From assembly GCA_950022655.1 (NCBI GenBank), contig OX465584.1, positions 61,692,841 through 61,756,840 of the forward strand: a DNA stretch of 64,000 nt, read 5' to 3'. Origin of the DNA: Alentia gelatinosa (Eukaryota; Annelida; Polychaeta; Phyllodocida; Polynoidae). Shown piece by piece: positions 56,455 through 64,000 of this stretch (positions within the stretch are counted from its first letter, which is position 1; each line of letters starts with the position of its first letter). The notes under the pieces were generated by a model. The model was not told the origin of the DNA. It ran no database searches and was given only the letters and a program-made list of their open reading frames with translations. A program made the position numbers and the translations under genes.

Positions 56455-56672
56455 AGCCATAAACTGAGTTCAGGTTGATGCTGGTAAAACATTGCCTGCC
56501 TAAGAATATCTGAAGTGGATGAGAGATGGGAGGGATGAGATGGTGAAACAGATGTGATGGAGACATCAAGATTACCCTCCAAAACCTTAACACCAGCTGC
56601 ACCCATAAATAAATCCCCGTTCCCCATGAGTAGAATTTGATGAGGCGAATCTGGGTCAAAAACGTGTCCGGG
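56455..56672 (-). pseudogene. Exon-like fragment, gene not recognised
   Basis: On the minus strand a frame of about 72 codons runs from 56672 (after a stop at 56673-56675) into the HpT-A end at 56454. It includes PDSPHQILLMGNGDLFMGAA and SDILRQAMFYQHQPELSLW. The residue mix is protein-like, unlike the repeat-derived frames around it, and no other copy is in the window. No splice acceptor is obvious at its start, and the transposon truncates its end. It may be a remnant exon, a retrocopy or chance. Confidence 0.25.
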
Positions 56673-56704
56673 TTACCAATAATCATATTGCCAGGTTAAA
56701 CGGG

Positions 56705-57165
56705 GTGGAGAATTAGTGGTTAAAGCACTGGACTCGTAATCCCAAGGTATTGGGTTCGAGTCCCACTGATGCCACTCTTCTCTTTCAACCAAGGCAGTGG
56801 TAGATTTGCTGCTATATCAAAGTCCAGTACTTCTCATACCATGTCTATGTGGTGTGGTGTACAGCCACCTTTATCCTTCATCCCCTGTAGTGGTAGACTT
56901 ACTGCTATATCAAAGGCCAATCCTTCTCATACCATGTCTATGTGGTGTGGGAAGTAAAAGAACTCTCATTTCGGTAAATGTGTAGGGGTGAGATTTCTAC
57001 CTGAATTCATCACATAGGTTCGATCACCACCCATGTGGTGTAAAACAACCTTGAGAAAGTCTGGTAAGAAACTGTAATGGTGAGGTGGACGTATAATCAA
57101 TCCAACCAACCATGGTAAAGACTTCCAGGCAAGGTGTCGAGCATAATTTTGGCCCATTCAATAAA
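56705..57165 (+). mobile_element. tRNA-derived SINE copy 4, best head
   Basis: The head reads AATTAGTGGTTAAAGCACTG (A-box region), GACTCGTAATCC (anticodon-loop-like, CGT) and a perfect B-box GGTTCGAGTCC at 56753-56763. Two 93-bp body units with CCATGTCTATGTGGTGTGG follow, then the shared tail GTAGGGGTGAGATTTCTACC and TTCGATCACCACCCATGTGG. The acceptor stem pairs only partly (GTGG with CCAC), so this is a SINE head and not a working tRNA gene. Confidence 0.8.
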
Positions 57166-57186
57166 GGTCAGGGCCTATATATGTAT

Positions 57187-57549
57187 TTATTACCCACCTG
57201 ATATAGAGTCTCCATACTAAGCCTATGGAGATTACAGATCGCTACTGAGTAGGATACGGACCTGCGGAATCTCCTAGGAGGATACGGATTTTTTAGATGA
57301 AAGTAGTCCCATTGAGATGAAAGTAGTCCCTTCTTAACTATGTTGAAAAGTTTTCTAAAGATCATATTTATTGTTAAATCTAAGAAATAAGTGAGTAATA
57401 AATACAACATTACCATGATTTCGATCTGTGTGGCCGTATTCTCCTTGTAGTTGACCCTACGCAATACTCCTCGCTATCGCTCGGAGTATAACTACGCGTC
57501 AACTACGCGGAGAATACGGCCACTCAGATCCAAATCATGGTAATATTGT
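57187..57549 (+). mobile_element. HpT-D composite: TIR element plus hairpin
   Basis: TTATTACCCACC at 57187 and the inner end GTGAGTAATAA near 57391-57401 bracket a 215-bp element. A 145-bp hairpin (57405-57549) follows, with arms CAACATTACCATGATT and CCGTATTCTCCTTGTAG against their inverses and apex CGCTATCGC. The next composite starts 4 bp later. Confidence 0.8.
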
Positions 57550-57553
57550 GTAT

Positions 57554-57792
57554 TTATCTCACCCCTGGTATATTTTTTTCCCTGAGACTTAACATTGGAA
57601 ACTCGTACTTAACGACCATGGAGTATTGTAGACAGATACCCAAAGGGGGATGATGTCACAAATTTTAGCCAATTAGTCAGATTCCCCTTTGAATCGCTAC
57701 GTAATTCACGCGGCTTTGCCTTGTGACTAACAACACGATTTAAACTCAATGGGATACGAGCTCTGACCCTAAACTTTACTAGGTTTCCTCTT
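57554..57792 (+). mobile_element. HpT-C composite, inner end deleted
   Basis: TTATCTCACCCCTGG, TTAACGACCATGGAGTATTG, then the hairpin from GATTCCCCTTTGAATCGC to AGCTCTGACCCTAAAC, apex GCGGC-TTT-GCC. The inner GGGTGAGATAA has been removed by a deletion. Confidence 0.8.
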
Positions 57793-58208
57793 CAGCAAAA
57801 TCTAGTGTTCAGCTAAGAGTACCTCAGGACTATTTTTCTATTTGCTTATTTAGACTATAACGGCTTCTGTGGTTAGCTGGTATAGGTTGCCCTTAGAGTA
57901 CTCGTGGTACAACCCATTTTCTCTAAACTGTGTACATGTCGCAAATTGTTACAACCTGATCAAACAAGTACGAGTTGAATATCGATAAATTAGGTTTATG
58001 TTGATCAGCTCGACGAAAGCATTGCTACCTTTGCCATAATTTGATAGGTATTGTCTATTTTTGGTGGCATCACCATCTAATTTATAATAGAAGGATATGA
58101 CTGTATTTGCAGTCAAATTTGGCAGTGCTCCATGTAGGTAAACTTCTATCTTGCGAGACTAGATCTAGACGTCGATGGTACTGTAAGTTCCTTGAATACT
58201 AATAATAA
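57793..58208. other. No recognisable feature
   Basis: The flank GTGTTCAGCTAAGAGTACCT at 57812 also recurs next to HpT-C at 59085 and 61305, so a further module may belong to that family. Confidence 0.4.
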
Positions 58209-58591
58209 GTAGTAATCAAACGAGAGTTAGACTTGTTAGTGTTTATGCCACGACGGGAAGAACGTGTATTACTGTTAGCTGAGCGTAGAGAGGAACAGGC
58301 CTGACCAGAGTGGCATAGATACTGACAACTCGAGTTCAGTTTCGTATTTTTCCTACCCCGTCTCCACGACTTTATGATATTAGCAAAGTCCGACTTGATT
58401 CAGTCCATGTTTGAGAGCTGTCAGAATTTCTGCTCTGCAGCCAGAACTATTTACACAGGTAAATAATTCCTGATCGTTGAATGGTCAATTTATATTTCTC
58501 TAGGTACATAAATTTTACTTTATGTCATGGCATGCCACTTAAAATTTGCCTATGTTAAATCAATGACGGCTTTTTATTAGGGGTAGGATAA
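58209..58591 (-). mobile_element. HpT-A composite, diverged copy
   Basis: GTAATCAAACGAGAGTTAGA, TGTTTATGCCACGACGGG, an eroded apex (TGTTAGCTGAGCG), inner TTTTTCCTACCCC at about 58350, and outer end GGGGTAGGATAA at 58580-58591. Confidence 0.75.
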
Positions 58592-58605
58592 AAGGAATAC
58601 AGGCC

Positions 58606-58698
58606 ATGATACCTAATAAGATTGCAGATCGTATACACAAACACAGGAACAAAACATCACTGGATAAATATGTGAAAGAACTTTTTTCTTTCAGATGA
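58606..58698 (+). pseudogene. Possible second LINE-tail remnant
   Basis: A 30-codon frame MIPNKIADRIHKHRNKTSLD then KYVKELFSFR and a stop. It recalls the end of LINE reverse transcriptases (hydrophobic IA-x-x-I, then SLDKYVKELF as the final basic helix), but it is short and lacks the LP motif. Like 45311-45442 it begins just after an HpT-A outer end (14 bp). It could be chance. Confidence 0.25.
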
Positions 58699-58849
58699 GC
58701 TAGATTTCATCATCTCTCAGCGATTTGTTTTTAAAATTTCATTCTGTTTGGAAAAAAATATCTAGTTGGGGTTAATTATCTGAGCAACTCCTTCAAAGCA
58801 ACCTCACCTGATGAGCTGACATTTACTGATCGGACCGAAACCACATGCA

Positions 58850-59077
58850 TTCATCTCATCCCTAAAATTTTTCCCCTTAGACTTAACATTGAGAACTCAT
58901 ATTCAACGCCCATTGAGTATTTAGGAAAATCATCCAATGGGGGATTATACGACATAATAGTAGCTCATTAGTCAATGTGAAGGGTAAGATAAACTCAGAA
59001 ACCTAGTCAAATTGAGGGTTGGAGCTTGATCCGATCTCATTTGAATTGCTACGTAATTCATGCGGCTTCGCCTCTAT
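58850..59077 (+). mobile_element. HpT-C composite, broken at the hairpin apex
   Basis: TTCATCTCATCCCT (mutated end), ATTCAACGCCCATTGAGTAT, inner AAGGGTAAGATAA, first hairpin arm to GCGGC-TTC-GCCTC, where the match stops. The second arm is missing. Confidence 0.75.
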
Positions 59078-59184
59078 AGTAAAAGTTAGCGTTCAACTCG
59101 GAGTACCTCAGGTCTATTGCTCAGCCTCACCTGATAAGCTGCTCGCTTAGTGCACCGTGCGTGTCTGTCCTGACCTAGACTTGC

Positions 59185-59511
59185 TTAAATCTTTGATTAT
59201 GAACATTCATTAAATGAACACAATCTGAATAAAGTTCATTATAGTATGTATCCTTCTCTGACTGGCCCATGAATCAAAGACTTGTCCACTATGAACAGAA
59301 TCTCCTGTTTATGGCCCCAAGCCACCTGTGTTGTCATAGCACTAAATTTCGCCTGCTCCTGACTGTGACCCGATTCAGATCAAAGTGAGAGGGTATCAAT
59401 CTCCCAGCAGATATCCTGACCAGTAGCCAGGATATCTGAATGAAAAGAATACTGGAGCTAAGCAGCGCCAGAAATCAACTCCATTACCGATTGTACCAGT
59501 CCCTGAATCTG
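59185..59511 (+). repeat. T-family dispersed repeat, copy 3
   Basis: TGATTATGAACATTCATTAA, GTATGTATCCTTCTCTGAC, AGTGAGAGGGTATCAATCTC and TGAGCGAGGAGGGTAGCC in the order of 20823-21290. It passes directly into the array at 59512. Confidence 0.8.
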
Positions 59512-60125
59512 AGCGAGGAGGGTAGCCATATGATACAGGGACTGGAGGGAGAAGGGTAGCCATAGGATGCAGGCACTGGACTAGGAGGGTAGCTATAGGA
59601 TGCAGTGACTGGAGCTAGGAGGGTAGCCATAGGATGCAGGGACTGGAGCGAGGAGGGTAGCTATAGGATGCAGTGACTGGAGCTAGGAGGGTAGCCATAG
59701 GATGCAGGGACTGGAGCGAGGAGGCTAGCCATAGGATGCAGGGACTGGAGCGAGGACAGTAGCCATAGGATGCAGGGACTGGAGCGAGAAGGGTAGCCAT
59801 AGGATGCAGTGACTGGAGCTAGGAGGGTAGCCATAGGATGCAGGGACTGGAGCGAGGAGGGTAGCCATAGGATGCAGGGATTTGAGCGAGGAGGGTAGCC
59901 ATAGGATGCAGGGACTGGAGAGAGGAGGGTAGCCATAGGATGCAGGGACTGGAGCGAAGAGGGTAGCCATAGGATGCAGGGACTGGAGCGAGGAGGGTAG
60001 CTATAGGATGAAGGGACTGGAGCAAGAAGTGTAGCCATAGGATCCAGGGACTGGAGCGAGGAGGGTAGCCATAGGATGCAGGGACTGGAGCGAGGAGGGT
60101 AGCCATAGGATGAAGGGACTGGAGC
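59512..60125 (+). repeat. Minisatellite of about 35 bp, 17-18 units
   Basis: The unit is GAGGGTAGCCATAGGATGCA, GGGACTGGAGCGAG. Phase-shifting unit lengths give overlapping open frames on the minus strand (LLAPVPASYGYPP-like repeats), which are artefacts. The array ends with GGAGCCAGTCTAGTCC, matching the host element near 21247. Confidence 0.95.
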
Positions 60126-60435
60126 CAGTCTAGTCCTGCCCCAACTGTTTTATCGGCATGAGCTGCTCACACAAGGCATTAAAGCAGTGGCGCCCGCTGA
60201 GTTGTTTGACTTAGCTGTGACCTGCGTGGCCTGCCTGATATGAGCAGCTGGGATTGGCTATTATTAATAGGGCGGGCGTGTGTGACCGGCCGAGCTGCTC
60301 CTGATGGCTCAGTCGTGGGGCTGTGATGCTCATTACTGACTCCCCAGCCTTATTTCCGCCGCTCCCCGGGTTGTCTCCGTGCGGCGTGCAGTGTGGGGAA
60401 CTTTTACCAGATGGTGTCGTTCGTGCTTCAATGTA
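60126..60435. other. GC-richer unique-looking segment
   Basis: No second copy is visible here. GGGATTGGCTATTATTAATA then GGGCGGGCG near 60250 combines an inverted CCAAT box and a GC box. CTGACTCCCCAGCC and GCTCCCCGGGTTGTCTCC follow. No gene called. Confidence 0.35.
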
Positions 60436-60849
60436 AAGCCGGATGCCCATCTACCGATTTAGGGTTGAACGATTAGTTCCCAAATCGTATAGGAATCGGT
60501 CACCTTGTCGTAGGCAAATTACGTAACCTTTGCTCGACCCGCGGCCCTCGAGCAGAGGGGGTGGAGGGTATTAGTCCTAAGGAAATCAGTCTACACCTAC
60601 CGACATATATACGCACACTGATAAAATCAGTGTATGGTCCACTGGACGCTGGGGGAGGGCAAAAACCACAACTTTTCGGCAACAAAAGGACCTCTGAAGG
60701 AGGTGGTTCACTAATCGATGGGTAGCCTTGCCTTGCTGTCCTACATCTACAGACTCAGTTAGGATACCTCGCCCGAGACAAATTACCCTCCGTTTGTCGC
60801 CGACAAACGTAAATAAATGTTCCAAAATCGGTAGATAGGCATTGGCCTT
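60436..60849. mobile_element. MITE with AAGGCCAATGCCTATCTACC ends, copy 2
   Basis: The left end is AAGCCGGATGCCCATCTACC, and the right end is the inverse of AAGGCCAATGCCTATCTACC. Inverted relative to 54868-55266 with good agreement throughout. Flanks contain TA. Confidence 0.85.
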
Positions 60850-61210
60850 TAGACTGCTAGGAGTCTGGTTCTGATGTGTAGTATTCCATATTTGTGGAAT
60901 TTGTGAATTTGTGGAATGGAATCTGTTCAGAGATATTTTGATCAGAAATACTCACTGAGATCGAAGAACGAGGTGAGCATTTCTGTCCAAAATATCGAGG
61001 AACAGATGCAATTTAGTGACACTCACTGTGTCTCTTTATTATTATATACCTAGAATCATTATAAATGCAATTCAACAACTCACTAAATAGTAGAATGAGT
61101 GGTTATTTGGTACAGAGAGACGTATGCATAGTCTTTCGTCACTCAGTGGCGAACGGAATTTGTACTACTGGTCAGTAAAAGTGAGACATTCGCCAATAGG
61201 TTTATAGTAA

Positions 61211-61302
61211 TATAAAGGAAACCTAGTTAGATTTAGGGACAGAGCTCGTATCCCCTCAAGTTTGAAACGCGTAGTAATTCACAAGGGGAAGCAGCGTGAC
61301 CA
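61211..61302 (-). mobile_element. HpT-C half hairpin
   Basis: AAAGGAAACCTAGTTAGATT, ACAGAGCTCGTATCCCCTCA and GTAGTAATTCACAAGGGG form one hairpin arm up to the apex. No second arm follows. The flanking TCCTGAGGTTGAATGCTAAC links it to 59085. Confidence 0.7.
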
Positions 61303-61334
61303 ATAGTCCTGAGGTTGAATGCTAACTTTTACTA

Positions 61335-61622
61335 TAGAGGAAACCTTTGAAAGTCAGAGCTTGTATCCTATCGTGTTTAAATCGTTTAGTAAGTGACAAG
61401 TAGAAACCACGTGAATTATGTAGCCACTCAAACGAGATTGGATCGAGCTCTGACTGTTGACATGAATAGGTTTTCTGAATTTATCTCACCCTTCAGATTG
61501 ACTTATTGGCTAACATTTGTGGCAAGTCACTCATCGGAAATTTTTCTTAAATATCTCATGGGCGTTGGATACGAGTTCCCAATGTTAATTCTATGGAGAG
61601 AAAAAATACCAGAGGTGAGATG
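61335..61622 (-). mobile_element. HpT-C composite, complete
   Basis: TATAGAGGAAACCTTTGAAA, hairpin arms CAGAGCTTGTATCCTATC and GATTGGATCGAGCTCTGAC, ATTTATCTCACCCTTCAG, then the outer end CAGAGGTGAGATGA. Confidence 0.8.
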
Positions 61623-61794
61623 AATACATATAAATCATCAACCGAGTAGGCAGTGTGTAATTCAACGGTGAATTTGACTGACGTTTAGATTTTATCCTCC
61701 CCTGCCACACTTTTTTAGCATATGTCACCAGATTGTTTTCTCCTATGAGAATACGGCTTTCCATAATCTACTCAGTAGCAATCTGTGGGCTCCA

Positions 61795-62705
61795 TATACT
61801 TAGTATGGAGAGTCCGTATTAGGTGGGTAATAATAGGGATCTGTAGGCTCCATAGGCTTAGTATGGAGACTCTGTATTAGGTGGGTAATAATAGAGATCT
61901 GTAGGCTCCATAGGCTTAGTATGGAGACTCCGTATTAGGTGGGTAATAATAGGGATATGTAGGCTCCATAGGCTCCGTATTAGGTGGGTAATAATAGGAT
62001 CAGTAGGCTCCATAGGCTTAGTATGGAGACTCTGTATTAGGTGGGTAATAATAGGGATATGTAGGCTCCATAGGCTCCGTATTAGGTGGGTAATAATAGG
62101 ATCAGTAGGCTCCATAGGCTTAGTATGGAGACTCCGTATTAGGTGGGTAATAATAGGGATCTGTAGGCTCCATAGGCTTAGTATGGACACTCCGTATTAG
62201 GTGGGTAATAATAGGGATCTGTAGGCTCCATAGGCTTAGTATGGACACTCCGTATTAGGTGGGTAATAATAGGGATCTGTAGGCTCCATAGGCTTAGTAT
62301 GGAGAGTCCGTATTAGGTGGGTAATAATAGGGATCTGTAGGCTCCATAGGCTTAGTATGGAGACTCCGTATTAGGTGGGTAATAATAGGGATATGTAGGC
62401 TCCATAGGCTCCGTATTAGGTAGGTAATAATAGGATCAGTAGGCTCCATAGGCTTAGTATGGAGACTCTGTATTAGGTGGGTAATAATAGCGATCTGGAG
62501 GCTCCATTGGCTTAGTATGGAGACTCCGTATTAGGTAGGTAATAATAGGGATCTGTAGGCTCCATAGGCTTAGTATGGAGACTCTGTATTAGGTGGGTAA
62601 TAATAGCGATCTGGAGGCTCCATTGGCTTAGTATGGAGACTCTGTATTAGGTGGGTAATAATAGTGATCTGTAGGCTCCATAGGCTCCGTATTCGGTGGG
62701 TATTA
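61795..62705 (+). repeat. 58-bp minisatellite built from HpT-D sequence
   Basis: Unit: GTAGGCTCCATAGGCTTAGT, ATGGAGACTCCGTATTAGGT, GGGTAATAATAGGGATCT. About 16-17 units, with a shorter variant lacking TTAGTATGGAGAC. Its inverse (TTATTACCCACC, CTCCATACTAAGCCTATGGA) is the left end of HpT-D at 57187. Confidence 0.9.
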
Positions 62706-63048
62706 AATACCAATACTACTTTACAACGAGTGAGTTGCTCGTTGGAGGAGAACTCGCCCTTGAACCGCTCAAATGCTCACCGACTCCCCTGCTTTCACCG
62801 CCCGCCTCCCCCGCCTCCCCCGCCCGCCTGCCCGGGGGAACTCGGCTGTGCCCGGGGTGTGCGGCCCCTAGGGACCCATGTTGTCCAGGGGGTGGCGGGG
62901 GAGCGACGTAGTGGAGGGAGAAATGGGTGAATCGCAATTTTACTCTTGTGGACATGGGTAACATTGACAAGTCCCCGCTGGGCCCAGTCTCCAGCTGACG
63001 TGATGCTGTGCGGGGGGGTTATTTTGAGCAGCTCACAGTGCGAGCGGA
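62706..63048. other. CpG- and C-rich segment
   Basis: 62775-62900 is strongly GC-rich (CCGCCCGCCTCCCCCGCC, CCCGGGGTGTGCGGCC), unlike its surroundings. Frames of 71-88 residues overlap on both strands and are explained by low stop-codon density. It may be a small CpG-island-like patch. Confidence 0.45.
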
Positions 63049-63300
63049 TTATAGAGGAAACCTATGAGAGTTTAGGGTCTGAGCTCGTATCCCTTTACGT
63101 AGTGATGCAAACGATAATGGGCTTGAGCTCTGACCATAAGCTTGAATGGGTTTCTGTATTTATCTCACCCTTAACATTGACTGATGGGCTCAAATTTGTG
63201 ACATAATACCCCATTGGATATTTTTCCTAAATAACTAATGGGCGTTAGATACGAGTTCCCAATGTTAAGTCTATGGAGAAAAATACTGGGGTAAGATGAT
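63049..63300 (-). mobile_element. HpT-C composite, hairpin centre deleted
   Basis: TTATAGAGGAAACCTATGAG, GGTCTGAGCTCGTATCCC then directly TTTACGTAGTGATGCAAACG: the apex is missing. TTTATCTCACCCTTAACATT and outer CTGGGGTAAGATGA follow. Confidence 0.75.
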
Positions 63301-63892
63301 ATAAGAAAACTGACTGGGCGTTGGATCTGTGAGGATTTATGCACTCCTGTACCGTATGTGCATGCCTTTATGCCTTTTTTAATTTTTATTTAATTTTTTT
63401 TTTTTTGAGGGAGTGTTTTATTAATCTCTTCGTATTATCATACAGCTTACAACTTTCAGCTTTGCCAAACAATTCTCCGTACATTCAATGTTACCTTGTG
63501 GTCATTTCCATTGCTCTTTTTTTTCATACCAGTTAACTATATAAAACCTAAACTACCTGAACATCATTTAGGCTATTCTGGAACTAAATCTTTCATCTCA
63601 TAAATGTCCTGTACTAATTACATGGCTGCCACCCCTGTAGATATATATATATATATTTTTTTAGATTTATTAATCTACTATTTATTTCACCGATTGGTGT
63701 TTTCAAAAGCACGACTATGTTACAAACAGATCTATCAAATTTCACTCATTATCCTACCCTAATATAATATCCCATTGGCAAAACATTGAGTTTCCATATG
63801 CCTATATATTCTGTGCTTGACTTGGTATATACATTTTATCTTAATATTAATAGGGACTATTGCTATACAGCACAAAGGGAATAATCCTATAT
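63301..63892. other. AT-rich spacer
   Basis: T-run at 63398-63408. ATTATCCTACCCTAATAT near 63750 is an HpT-A-like left end without a mate. No gene. Confidence 0.45.
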
Positions 63893-64000
63893 ACCTATGG
63901 CCGTCCACTCTATGCTTACACCACGTTCAGGGGGTGGAGTAGCTTACGAATACAACCAAAGGTTCCCGCCTACTACCCAAGGTTGACATTTAAACCAATC
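63893..64000 (+). mobile_element. Host element of the 20-bp minisatellite, cut by the window end
   Basis: ATACCTATGGCCGTCCACTC, TGCTTACACCACGTTCAGG, then two ACNACCNAAGGTT-type units and GACATTTAAACCAATC. Same frame as 11445-11545 and 15055-15395. Confidence 0.75.

Noticed and set aside
56142..56627. 161-residue minus-strand frame taken as one protein
   Set aside because: Its C-terminal two-thirds is HpT-A and the 55694 element; only the first part, reported as an exon-like fragment, is outside known repeats.
56705..56777. Possible functional tRNA-Thr(CGT) gene
   Set aside because: A- and B-boxes are good, but the acceptor stem pairs only at its first four positions and the sequence runs into a SINE body shared with three other copies.

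Overview
This window looks like repeat-dense, non-coding nuclear DNA from an animal. The evidence for an animal nuclear genome is eukaryotic in kind: tRNA-derived SINEs, transposon relics with TA, TTAA and TAA/TTA target sites, long TA runs, a trinucleotide microsatellite, a CCCTAA-type interstitial telomere tract, and several minisatellites. There is no operon-like packing and no long unique reading frame. The TTAGGG-type telomere repeat and the many short palindromic transposons would suit a marine invertebrate (deuterostome or lophotrochozoan), but I cannot name the species. I found no intact gene. The long open frames are tandem repeats whose unit is a multiple of three, or frames crossing several repeats.

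Most of the window can be assigned to repeat families by comparing its own copies; all family names here are local to this report. HpT-A, -B, -C and -D are 250-390 bp composites. Each has a short element with inverted ends of the form TTAT(N)ACCC, followed on one side by a 90-150 bp hairpin. HpT-A ends in TTATCCTACCCC, HpT-B and -C in TTATCTCACCCC with two unrelated hairpins, and HpT-D in TTATTACCCACC. GAC, GAT and related MITEs are 280-440 bp elements whose ends carry a CCACC(T/A)AC(T/C)ACGA-like core. There are also piggyBac-type (TTAA), pogo/Tigger-type (CAGTNGAACCCCGC, TA) and Harbinger-type (TAA/TTA) MITEs, a 'CACTG' element, a 'CACCCCTCTCATAAG' foldback element, and a roughly 400 bp 'GC' family ending in GAGCGTGCTTG.

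Layout. 0-7 kb: 73-bp tandem array, SINE with a nested MITE, Harbinger and pogo/piggyBac elements, decanucleotide array. 7-13 kb: HpT composites, a GAC MITE inside a hairpin composite, a 465-bp tandem duplication, GC-family copies. 13-24 kb: SINE, 20-bp minisatellite, hairpins, a 480-bp pyrimidine tract, pogo relics. 24-30 kb: 364-bp tandem repeat, then a 1.2-kb GC-rich foldback with telomere-like repeats. 30-37 kb: a 59-bp satellite (about 30 units) and a 60/42-bp array with higher-order structure. 37-50 kb: scattered MITEs and a LINE reverse-transcriptase tail. 50-64 kb: more MITEs, a 155-bp array, HpT composites, SINE, and 35-bp and 58-bp arrays.

Two themes stand out. First, the hairpins of otherwise unrelated families end in the same kind of apex, GGC-(3 to 4 nt)-GCC. 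Second, at least four of the minisatellites are expansions of a segment that exists as one or two units inside a dispersed transposon elsewhere in this window. The only protein traces I would defend are a short LINE reverse-transcriptase C-terminus (45311-45442), a weaker one (58606-58698), and one unrecognised minus-strand exon-like fragment (56455-56672).
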